Part shown: positions 35,801 through 46,462 of the stretch, piece after piece
Layout: the number at the start of each line of letters is the position of its first letter
Position numbering within the stretch: the stretch's first letter is position 1
NCBI GenBank assembly: GCA_030272155.1
Contig: CP126192.1
Location: 1,956,501-2,020,500 of the forward strand
Source of the DNA: Tetradesmus obliquus
Lineage: Eukaryota; Chlorophyta; Chlorophyceae; Sphaeropleales; Scenedesmaceae
Length of the DNA: 64,000 nucleotides
Reading direction: 5' to 3'
Made by a program: the position numbers and the translations under genes
The notes under the pieces: model-generated
The model's database searches: none
The model's input: the letters and a program-made list of their open reading frames with translations, nothing else
What the model was told of the DNA's origin: nothing

Positions 35801-37943
35801 GAGCCGCACTGGCTGCGGCCGCAGGGCCTGGTGGCGTTTGATGCTGATGCCTGGGCTGCACTGCTGGAGGATGCCGAGCTGCTGCTGGTCAGGTAATGCT
35901 GCACGCTGCTGCTGCTGCTGCTGCTGCTGGTCGTGTGTGCTTGTGTTGCAGATACGTAGTCGTGCGTGTAGGCGCTGCTGCTGCAGGTGCCTTGGGTGCG
36001 TCGGCTGCCGCAGCACGTGTTGAACTACTGACATCGTGTACGATACATACATGCTTGCTCATTGTTGCTGCTGCACTGCCAACTGTGTGCTGCACGTGGC
36101 CATTGCTGCCTCTCTTCATGCAGGGCATCCACGCTGGAGGCGCTGTCTGATGAGCGGCGCCTGCAGGGCCTGCAGCTGCACCACCTGCAGCACTACCGCA
36201 ACATTGCAGATGCCATGGCCATGACACTCGCGCAGCTGGCTGCATTCCTCGCGCATGTGGCAAAGTCAGTTGAGCGGCAGCAGGCCTCACGCCATGTACC
36301 CAGCTGGGCTGCGAAGCTGATGCGGCCAGCTGCTGCTGCTGCTGCTGCTGCTGAGCAGCACCGCCACCAGAAGCCCCTGCAGCAGCAGCAGCAGCAGCTC
36401 AAGCAGCTGCAGCAGCACCAGTCACCGGGTAAGTTACGCCACGCGCCAGGGCAGCCGTCACCCGTTCGAGCCTCTCCCTTTGCGGCAGCATCCTCAGCAG
36501 CAGGTGCTGCTGATGGTGATACTGCTAGCTTGCAAGATGGCGTGAGCTGGTCTGCTGTGCTGTCTGGTTTAGAGCGGCAGGGCTCCGGGGTGAGCAGCTA
36601 CCTGTGGGAGCGCAAGGGCGGCTGGGAGACTGGCCGGCAGCTGCTGCTGCGCGAGATTGAGAGCTCCGTGGGCTCCTACTGGTGGGCGGTGCGGCGCGCC
36701 ACCAAGGCGGCGCCTGTGCAGGTGCCACGCAGCCGTGAGGTGAGTCAACGGCTGAGCTGTGGACTGGGCTGCGCGTCTCCGTGGGATGGTGCGTGGGTGG
36801 TGGTGGCAGCCTGGTACCATGTGACTGCTGAACCAGGTTCAGAGCCTGCAGCGCACTGTCCCTCAATGCGCAGATACTCGTGGGGTGTTACCCAGCGCAA
36901 CAGCAAGCCAACATCCATCACAATGTTCATCAAGTATAGCAATTAACACGTGCGCGCGTGGCGTGGTGCTGCGTGCGTAACCTGTGTCAGGTGATGACGC
37001 TAACCTTCATTTGGCCCATCACCAACGGCCTGCTGGATGCCCTAGAGCGCATTGAGGGCTCAGCGCAGCGCGTGCTCAGCGCACAACACAAGCCGCACCA
37101 CCAGCAGCAGCAGCAGCGCCAGCAGCAGCCACAGCAGCGCAGCAGCGTGCGGCGCTGGTTGGCGAGTGTGCAGGCGTGGCGGCGTGAGCGGCAGCAGTGG
37201 CTGCAGCCGCTGCTGGCGCTGCTTGTGATCCGGCCGGGGCTGCAGGTTGTGAAGCAGGCGCTGTTCAAAGACCTGCCACATGCGCTGTCGTCCAAGCAAG
37301 GTGAGGCGGCGATACACCCAACCTGCTGTGACACCAGGCAAATCAGGCGGACAGGCAGGCGAAGCCAAAAGCGGATGGCATCCAGGCTGATTTGCTGGAA
37401 CAGCCGCATGGCAGTGACGTGGCTGCACATTTGTGCATGTACATAGCGCTGTTGCAGCGTTAGGCGTGCCCCCATTCGTGCGGACAGCTGCTTGCTGTGT
37501 GTCTGCGGCCAAGCTGGCTCTTCCAGCCGGGGGCACGGCGACAATCCTCTGCTGCTGCTACTGCTGCTGCTGCTGTGCTGCAGCGTTCAGAGGCATGCTG
37601 GCGTCGCGCTCCTTCCAGGCTGGAGCCAAGCTGCTGCTGGCCTCTGGCAGTGTGCTGGTGCTGACCATCCTGCTGATGGTGTATGACGTGCGCGTGCGCA
37701 GGTGAGTGCTTTAGGAATGTGAGAGGGCTAGGCGCTTGGGATGGCTGCAGCAGCCCTGTACTGCAGCAACAGGCAATGCTTTCTGGTGTTTCCTGCCTGC
37801 AGACCTGTTTCCGGCAGCTGCGCCTGTGTCTGCCGTGAAGTGACCTTGGCCAGCAGTACAATTACTTGCATGCAGCAAGGCGCCCAGCACATGTTGCGCC
37901 ACTGCCAGTTGCACCCTCAGCGCATCTGCCCAGCGCCCCATTG

Positions 37944-37985
<42 letters not shown>

Positions 37986-38826
37986 GTGCAGCCTGGCGCC
38001 CATCTTTGGCTTCACGTCTGTCTGCCTGAGCATGCAGGAGCGCGTGGAGGCCACCACAGACAAGGTGAGTGTCTGAGGCAGGTTTGATATTGAAATGTGT
38101 TGCATCGTATTGAGTGCTGATGAGCCTGACAGGGCTGCGGCTGTGCGCCAACCTCCCTTTTGCGTGTGCAACCGCGTGAGCTGCGCTGCTTCTGCTGTCT
38201 GTTTTGCTGCTGCAATGTCAGGCCGCATGGCATCCATGCAAGCATCAGCTGCATGTGTGTATTGCCGCGCAAATAGCAGAAGTGCATCGCTGCCGCCCTT
38301 TGCCACACTGCGCAGGTGGTGTGGCGTGTGCTGGGCACCATTGTGGGCGCCTGCCTGGGCCTGGGCATCACACACATCCCCAGCATCTTTTCCCAGCCAG
38401 TGCTGCTGCTAGCATGCCTGGCTGCCGCCTGCGTGCCGCTGAGCATGCTGGCCACAGCACAAACACGCACCGGCGTGGCGCTGGCGGTGCTCACGCTGCT
38501 GGCTGTGGCGCTGTGCTCCTACGAGCTGGCCTGCTGCGTGCCGGGGGCGCACCTGATGAACGCGATGACCGTGTTTGCGGCTCGGTTGGGGTCGGTGAGT
38601 GCTGCTGCTGCTGCTGTCAAGGTCGCTTCAGGACCAGGGAGATTGGGGCTCTGTTTTGTCGATGGCGTTGATGCTATGGCTTGATGGGTAACATGATGAT
38701 GATGATGATGGGGCTCTGTTTTGCCGGGAGGAAGGGGAGGGGTCAAAGGATTGGGGAGGGTGGCCTTGTCACTGTTCAAGCAGTATCTCAGAGCTTTGAA
38801 TCTGTGAGCTGATGCGCCTGTGCCCG

Positions 38827-38868
<42 letters not shown>

Positions 38869-40457
38869 ATGTAGGTGGTCGGCGCGTGTATCTATGTTGC
38901 GCTGCTCAACCGGCTGCTGCTGCCGTGGTACACCTCGGACTATGCCCTAGAGCAGATGGCAGACGCGCTGGAGCAGGCAGCAGCACTGTTTGAGAAGATC
39001 TACATCAGCCAGCACAACCGCATGAGGGTGGCAGCGCTGGCAGCTGGCGGCTCCGCAGCAGCAGGCGCCGACCTGGCTCTCACAACCTCAGCCAATGACT
39101 GCGAAGCAGCAGCAGCAGCAACAGCACGAGGCGCGAGTTCTGGTGTGCTGGACAGTGCTGCTGCTGCTGCTGAGCTTGCTGCGCTGGAGGCTGCGGAGGC
39201 TGCGCTGCACGTGGCGCTGCGCCAGCAGGTGCTGCAGCGGCTGGTGGCGGTGCAGATGGCGCTCGCTAAAGACACGGTCAGCTGGCGGCGCGGCGTGCTC
39301 GCCACGCCACAGGTGATCAAATGCATGCTGCCATTGCAGGGACGCTTGGCCTGTTGCTCATCATCGTTATGTTACCCATCAATCATCAGCTTGACCTATT
39401 GCTGTGCCTGTGTCAGCGCGAGCTGCAGAAACTGGGGGGACAACTGGGCTGCATCATAAATGCGCCGTTGCCAACAGGAGCGACCTCTATGCCAGCTGGA
39501 CTAGCAACTTGATGCAGCAGCACGCGACACTGGTTGCCTGCTCACACCCATGCACCTGCTGCCCTGCGTGCAATGCTGATAAGCATCATCATCGTCATAT
39601 TGCTGACCTGCAGATCGTACTGGATGTTCTGGGCGCCATGATCGAGCTGGTGGAGGCCCTGGCTTGCCAGCGGCTAGCCCTGGCGCCCTTCACGCGCCAA
39701 GGCGGCAGCGCAGCATCTGGCGCTGGTGCTGCTGCTGCCGGCGAGGCTGCAGCGCCCAGTGGGCTGCTGCGCGTGAGCGGGCACTGCTACAGCGTGTGGG
39801 CACAGCCGCTGCACCCTGTGTGGCTGCAGGTGGGTGGGAGGAGCGGCTTCAAAGGCACACTCAAAGGCAACGCTTCATGTGCAGGCTGAATGTTTGACAG
39901 TGTGGCATGCACATTTACACTTTGCCGCTGAATCAAGTGGTTAACGCCCAGGCCGGCAATCATCATCACCCACGCATCTGCACTTGTTGTGTGCTTGCTG
40001 CTGCTGTGTGCAGGTGCTCACGGCCGTGCAAGACCTGGCAGCCACCACAGCGCATCAGCTGCGCCACATGCACACGACCTCAGCAGCATCTGGCAGCAGC
40101 TGCTGCAGCAGCGGCGACAGCAGCAGCAAGTCCGGCAGCAGCAGCAGGGCTGAACTGCTGGCCAAGCTGGGCAGGCTTGAGGCCTGCCGGTTGGAGCTGC
40201 GCCGGGGTTGGCTGGACATCCGCACCAACCTGCACAAGCACGTGCACGCAGGCTCAGTGGCTGCTGCTGCTGCTGCTTCAAGAGCGGCGCCGCTTGCTGC
40301 GGATGCGCCTGCTGGCTCGCAGCTGTCGTGCCTGCCCGCCAGTGCGCGCTTCTGGCCCATTGACAGCGTCCACTTCTTCACCTTCACGTATGGCGCGTCG
40401 CGCGTGCTCAACAAGCTGGCGGGCGTGAGCCAGGCACTGCTGGCGGCCAGCCGCTGA
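32889..40457 (+). CDS. FUSC-like multi-spanning membrane protein with a long cytosolic insert
   Basis: Twelve exons: 32889-33089, 33347-33523, 33805-33945, 34202-35892, 36124-36739, 36991-37300, 37584-37701, 37992-38064, 38316-38594, 38875-39312, 39614-39829 and 40014-40457. Total 1567 aa. An N-terminal block of about five helices (PVFVVIIIAALA, LLGPAWLAVLLAVIT, LLGLAGLAVLILV, VMGILAAVIYGIIV, VLSMVLAAAVCLAVGLWVA) is followed by about 870 soluble residues. Of these, some 500 are Ala/Gln/Ser low complexity. A second block of about six helices follows (VLGTIVGACLGLGITHI, LLLACLAAACVPLSML, LTLLAVALCSYELACC), then a helical C-terminal domain. This two-block plan matches fusaric-acid-resistance (FUSC)/aluminium-activated malate transporter-like proteins, which move aromatic acids or organic anions. 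The family call is from architecture only. The start is uncertain: the frame is open a little further upstream, and the Cys run after ATG 32889 may be an intron end. Confidence 0.7.
34022..34118 (+). repeat. Tandem ~57-nt unit in an intron of the FUSC-like gene
   Basis: Two units with GGGCGCA..AAGCGTT..TGCATC(A/G)CGCTGACAGC stand side by side, about 57 nt apart, between exons 3 and 4. Confidence 0.85.
38828..38863 (+). repeat. (CTG)n tract before a 3' splice site
   Basis: About twelve CTG units end a few bases before the acceptor TAG of exon 10 of the FUSC-like gene, at the pyrimidine-tract position. Confidence 0.85.
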
Positions 40458-41973
40458 TGGCGGGCGCAGCCATAATGCGGCACAACGTGGTGCAGTGCGC
40501 TGCGCACGTATGGCAGCGCTTGGTGTGTGTGCTGGCGCTGGCCCTGTGTGCTTTTGGGACGTGGAGAAGTTGCATGTGCGCAGACACCTGACACGTGGCA
40601 GCGGCCCAGGTGGGTGGTTCTGATGTGCGGGCAGTGGTGATCGATGTTCATTATGCCATCTGCCCCTGTGATTTGTGTGAGCGGCAGCACGGGTACAAAC
40701 CCATGCTTCAGCTGAGCAGCTCTTACTGCAGCTCTGTGCTGTTGGTGGTGACCCTGCAGCCCAGCGCCCGCCGCCGGCAGCGACTGCTGTCTCACTCCAA
40801 GTTGCTGTGCGCAACGCAGGGTTGCGGCAGAGCTGCTCCGTTGAACCGTGGCAGTGCGAGCTGGCAGTGCGAGCTGGCAGCTGGCCATACACTCAGACAT
40901 CGAACCCATGTCCTGGCTAGGCATGTGAAGATATAATGCACAGCATAAATGGGTGCGCTGACACAACGACGTGTGCGGCCCCCGCCACAACCGGCGCAGC
41001 AGTTGCGCCTGGCGCAGGTGAGGCAAAAGCAGTTAGGCAGGTGCAGCCAATGGAGCAGCATGCAGGCACTGCACAGTCATCTGCTGCTGTGGCAGAATGA
41101 GCCTGCCGGCAGCAGTGTCTTATCACCACAGCGTGTACAGCAGCATGACTGCGCGTGTGGTTGCAGCCTGCATGATGCACATGCCTTTACGAGCTTAGTA
41201 CAGTCTCTGGCTTGTCAGCAGTGCCAATGCTTTTGAACCAATTACTACTGTTGCACACAGTGCTGGATTGCTGATCGGAGTGCTGTGTGTTGCTGCTGCA
41301 CTTGGTATGTGCAGGGCATACAAGCGGGCTGCTGTTGAGAAATGCTGATCAGCCATGTCCAATCGAAGGTTGCTTGAGCTCAGCAACTTGCCTTCCACGT
41401 GCGTTGCTACCAACAGTCACCCGACTTGTGACAGCAGCCTGGTGAAGATTGGACAGCGCTGCCACTTGCATACGCGGGGTCTTAGTCGTGGCGTTGTGTC
41501 TGCAGACGTCTGCCTTGCGCTGACGTGCATGGGGAGATGGCTCTTGAAGCCTTTGAGGCAGGACCAACGTTTTTGCATGTGAAGGAGCATTGCAACCAGG
41601 CGTGTCCCAAGCGCTACAACCTCGTGCAAAATCTAGATATGGGTTGTGACTGTCAAAAAACTACCTTGAGCGACACGATCTCGTGAAAGTCAACAACACG
41701 TCTCTGCGGCCGGGGCATGTGCCATTGCGGTGCTTCCTGAAACATTGATGTAAGCTGTCCACAAAAAGTTTGTTCCGGTGCATTTGGAGGGCCAACGCGT
41801 TCCTTTGAATGGAAGGTTCGGGTTTAGACGTCTCCTACATCATTGGTGGGCGCATGCATTGTGCATTCAGCCTGCCTTCCGAGCAGCTACAGTTGTTTTT
41901 AGTTGGACTATTGCCGTCATACATCAACCACCAACCATCACCATGGCTTGCTGAACGCCTTAGGAGCAGAGCC
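40458..41973. other. Intergenic region after the FUSC-like gene
   Basis: No supported gene. Short direct repeats (GGCAGTGCGAGCT at about 40853-40878) occur near a long presumed 3' UTR. Confidence 0.5.
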
Positions 41974-42832
41974 ATGGCAACGAGAACGCAGCATGAGCCT
42001 GTACTCCTGCAGTTGCCCTGTGTCTTAGACCAGGTAGGCAATCTTCCAAAATTGGGTGTGAGGACGTGCGCAGTGTAGGTCGCGTGGCCAATTCAGTCGC
42101 TCGGCACCCACCCTGACTCTGTGCTCTCGTCCGCTGCTCCTCTGCACAGGGCGTTGCTTATCCAAGGCCGCAGCGTGTGCTTCCTCGGAACTCAGCTCGC
42201 AACTCAGCCTGCTCGCAGCTCAGCGGAGTGCAGAGCACCGTCGGGCTGACCGGTGTCCAGCATGGCCACAACGGCAGCTTCGGCAGCTCCAGCGAGGTGG
42301 AATTGCTGGAGATTATGCTGGTGAGCTTGAAGGCAGCACTCAGCGCTGCCTGGTGCCTGCTGTGCGTTTTCACGTTGTGGCCTGCTGGAGCACTCAAAGG
42401 CCAGGATGCACGCAACCTCCATTCAATGCGTAGCTTTGCCTGTTAATTTATTCAACCTGTAGCTGGCTGACAGCGTCCACCCTCTGTCTGCTGCTGCTTG
42501 TGCAGAAACCGAGCGACGCGCCGTGTTGTCTAGGCGTGTCTCCTCCCGTGCGCTCTGGCTGCTGGGGCGGTGCAGCCAACCCATGGTCGCACGACCGCAG
42601 CTGGAAGCTGTCCGCATACTCAGCATCCAGCACCAATCTGCAGGCGCTGAGAGAGCTGGACAGTGAAGGGGAGTCTTTCCTTAGGGCCAAGGACAGTGGT
42701 GCAGGCAAGCTGGTGCTGGGTGTGCAGACCAGCTTGCCAGACCCAGCAGATTGCTCAGACGCAGGCAGCGATGGCACAGCAGTGAACGAGTGTGCCCCGT
42801 TCACATGCCACACCGAGTACTTCCTGGGCTGA
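41974..42832 (+). CDS. Orphan 185-aa protein, three exons
   Basis: Exons are 41974-42033, 42150-42320 and 42506-42832. All junctions are phase 0 with clean GT..AG sites, giving 185 aa from a well-placed ATG (GCCATGGC). The composition is unlike repeat-derived frames: Ser/Gly/Leu with scattered Cys. It includes GSFGSSSEVELLEIML, a Cys-containing stretch (CCLGVSPPVRSGCWGG), WSHDRSWKLSAYSASSTNLQ and a C-terminus CHTEYFLG. No domain, signal peptide or membrane helix is recognised. It could be a lineage-specific gene; the alternative is a chance assembly of frames. Confidence 0.45.
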
Positions 42833-45300
42833 GCGCTGTCGCAGGCAGCGAAGGCAGGACTGCTGACAGCAGCATCAGCACCCTCTACTGCAGGTGTAGG
42901 TGAGGACGCTGCAGCGGTCATTGTATGGGGTGCTTTTGCTGGCAGCGGCTGTGGCCAGAAAGGCTGCATGCGCTGCAACAGTATGAGCAGCAGCAGCAGG
43001 GGCAGCTCATACGCAGCTGGAGTCCTGATCACCTCCAGCAGTTGCTAGGTGTGCGGCACTTGCGCGCAAGCGGTGCGCAGCTATACAGTATGAACTCCGT
43101 TTCAAACTAGTCGAACTGGTATGGACAGCTGACGCAGAGCAGTGTGGGAGAGGCAGTGTCTCGCAGCACCTCATGCGCATGCTGCTCGTGACTGCAGTGG
43201 AACGGCACATGCCGCCACATGCACCACGCATATGTGGCTCGCGCGTTGTGCATTTGTGGTGCTGCGTGGGCTTTGGACAGCAAAGCTGCTGCCTCGTGGA
43301 TCTGCAGTCAGGCCTGTGTGCTTTTTGCCTGGGCTAGCGGTCGCATATGTGTGCCGTTGCGTCTACTAGGTGTGCTCCCTGTGCATCAATGAAACCAGCG
43401 TGTTTATGCTGTGGTTCTGGTGCGTATTACTTTGCCACTTTTTTTCCTGCTCTTGACACGTCTTGAGCGACGGGCGCCCTCCACACAACTATACAATTAT
43501 GCATCCTCTGTACCAACAGGCTTGCAGGTCATGGGGGTGGTGTCTGCCGTCTGGTTTTTGCCGTCCTGTGTCAGCAGGCCTTGCATCTGAGAGTGTGAGC
43601 GAGGTCAAATTTGACTCGAGTGGTCAGTCTGTGGGCTCATGTATGTCTGCTCTCTTGCAACATGCTAATATACAGGCTTGGTCGGGGTTGTCTTGAGCCT
43701 GCATCTTACCATGGCAATGTACAATCACACGGTCATTGTATTGATATCCCTTGCACGTTGTGGGGTGTGTCTGTGTCCTCAGCATGGGCTGCGATGGCTG
43801 TAAAGTGCCAGCAATGCATACGGCTGTGGCGATGCTTCGGATGGGCGCTAAAATGCGCGGCTTCCGAAGCAGCCAATTGTAAAGCAGCACCCATTTTCAT
43901 GTGATAGTAGCCTGTTTTTGTGTGTGACATCAGCCGTTGTGGGACCCATATCTCCCGCATGCGGGGTGAGTTGGCGTGTGTATGCCAGGGGCGTGTGTGT
44001 GCTGTGTCTGTCTGGGCTGGGAGCTTCCTCCTCTTGGAGGGCGGGCGGCAGTGGTGCATGCGCTGCGCCTGCGTGATGTGATGTTTAGTGTGCTTGCCGT
44101 TTGCTTCCCGCAGGATGGATGTACTCATTGGTACAAGCAGCCGTGAGACGGGTGAGCGTGGGTGTACTGGCCAGGGCCTATTTTCCACGAGCTCAATTCG
44201 GTATTTTTGGCAACTGCAGTCGGTCAGGGCAAGGTCTGTTGGGGATCAGCGCTGGCCTGCACTGTACATTGTTTGGTTTTAGCACTCCGTGGTTGTGGCA
44301 GCCCATGTGTGTTCTTCTGACGTCTGGTCTGATCTTTTTTGGTGGCACGTGTATGTCGTGTGAGGCACCCTCTGTGTGCCTCAAGCAGCTGTGGCTTATA
44401 TTCTTTGCTGGTTAGAGGCCTCCCCACAGGAAGGCGTCATTGTGGTCTGTAGAGTCGAATGCATCATACCGCTTGAGATTTCACAAATGTGCAGAATGTA
44501 ACAGTGAAAAGCTGGCCTTGCTGAGATGTGTGACTCCATACTCTCTTACGAGCAGAATCCAGCAGGGATTTGGCATGCTGCACAGCACATAACTCATCCC
44601 ATGCAGGAGCTGCACATGCTTGCAATCTGAGGTTCAGCAGCCATGGTGGCCTTTTGGGGGACCACTTCTAGCCATGTGTGTACTCATTATGCTGCATTAT
44701 ACTTGCAATGATTGACCTGCTTGCACGTTATACCCCTTGAATATAGCATGGCGCTTACAGATAACACCACTGCTTGAAGTGCCCACCGCTGCTCTACACC
44801 GTGCTGCCCAAGTACCCCACCGCGAGCTTTGATGACGCAGCAGCTGTAACAATCGGCGGGCCTGCTGTGCCTCATACAAAAATATGGCAACCAGAGCACA
44901 ATCTCAAGTCTGCATTTGCACAAGTACAGCAGTGGCCCACCCAGCTATCAGCCACTGGCAGACATCAGAGGCAATAACATCACTTGGTGTGAAAGGCTGC
45001 CAGTGGATGCGCACAAGACCTGGCAAGTACTGAAGACGGGCTGTGTTCCCGTCGTGTAACACATAGACGATTATTACGACGCACATTTTGATCGCAAGTG
45101 CTCTGGATGTCTGCATGCTTACATGCGATATGCAAACTCCCTGTCAACAGATGGTGCTTTGAAGAAGTGAAGGGTCAACACAGGTGCTGCTCGTGTTGAC
45201 TGAAACTGCTCAAACGAGAATGAGGTATACAGATGACAGCCTAACAACTCAACTGCTGAGCACAACAGCACATCCATACAAACACCATGACAGCTCAGCG
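42833..45300. other. Long intergenic region
   Basis: About 2.5 kb with no supported gene. 43370-44420 is GT-rich on the plus strand, as in a long 3' UTR. Short frames on both strands have no domain. Confidence 0.5.
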
Positions 45301-45405
45301 TCAGCTCGCGGTTGGTGAGTCATACACTAGGTCAGCTAAAGAGTACCCCCGTATCGTTGTGCTGCTGCTACTGCTGCTGCTGCTGGCGCTGGCCAGGCCC
45401 ATCGG

Positions 45406-45486
<81 letters not shown>

Positions 45487-46169
45487 GTGCTGCTGCTGGT
45501 GCTGCTGCTGCAGTACCGGCTGCACTGGCTGCTCTGTTGCCGGCAGGTGCTCCCGCAGGTACCGCTCCAGCACTGCTGCTGAGGCATCTGCGTGGCTGTG
45601 CAGCAGCTGCCCGCCCCTGAAGAAGTAAAAGGCCGGCACATAGCGCCCCAGCAGCACATGCTTGAACAGCGCTTTGGCCTCCGGGGAACGGTCGATCTCA
45701 ACTGCTACAAATGTGGCCTTATGGTAGTGTACAGCCAAGTCCTGCAGGCGCAGCAGGTGAGCAGCAGGCACAGCAGGCAAGAAGGCGATGGTGGGCTGGG
45801 CAGCAGATGCATGCGTTTGGCAATGCAAGCAGGGCCGACGCCAGACATGCCCGCAGCAATAGCTGCTGCAAGCCACACAGGCAGCACCCCAAATGCTTCA
45901 TCTACGGGACGCTCTACCTAGCACAACACTCCGCACAGCTGCAGCCAAGGCAATGCACAAAATCCACCACCAAGCTCTCAACCCTGCACCATCAACAACC
46001 GCAGCCCCCTCACCCGCACAGCGCCAGCCGTCGCCTGGCAGATGGGGTCCCCGCTCAGCCCAAACAGCGCCACCAGCAGCGTTGCAGGCGGCAGGCCGTC
46101 CATGACAGCCCCAAGCTGCTGCCCGCCAGATACAAGCGTGAGGCCGCCGCTGGTGAGGCTGCGCGCCAT
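45301..46169 (-). CDS. Thioredoxin-fold protein lacking CxxC, with C-terminal poly-Gln
   Basis: Exons are 46169-46014 and 45741-45301, giving 198 aa, with a strong ATG context (GCCGCCATGG). The thioredoxin fold is read from the strand LLVALFGLSG, the helix region, the strand ATFVAVEIDRSPEAKALF, the cis-Pro region RYVPAFYFFRGGQLL and the final helix AVLERYLREHL. At the active-site position the sequence is LSGDPICQA, so only one Cys remains of WCGPC. Disulfide exchange by the normal mechanism is therefore unlikely; such members act as scaffolds or monothiol proteins. After residue 120 come His/Gln repeats, a run of about 25 Gln, poly-Ser and a short end (GYSLADLVYDSPTAS). An acceptor-like CCAG precedes the ATG, so an untranslated 5' exon is possible. 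Confidence 0.65.
45411..45484 (+). repeat. CTG tract coding poly-Gln (minus strand)
   Basis: About 24 CTG units on plus are CAG codons for the poly-Gln tail of the thioredoxin-fold protein. Confidence 0.9.
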
Positions 46170-46462
46170 GGCGGCTGCGGGCGGCACCTCGTCACCCAGC
46201 ACCTGGCGGCGGCGGCGGCAGCAGCAGCAGCAGCAGCGGCGGTGGGTGAGCTAAGATACAAACTAATGGACTGGTGCGCAGCCAGCACAGTGAGGTCAAA
46301 TTGACAGCCGCTTTGCTTGTACGTGCTGGTGCGGCATGCAGTGGCTATAGGCCAGATGACTGGCAAAGCTCAAGCATCCACATGCGGGCAATACAACCGG
46401 CTACATCCACATCTCATAGGCAGCTGCATGCCAGCAGTGACTCCAGCTTGATGAGCCACAGC

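Noticed and set aside
36429-36480. Possible small intron (GTAAGT) in the FUSC-like exon 5
   Set aside because: The frame runs open through it in phase and downstream coding continues in the same frame, so no intron is needed.
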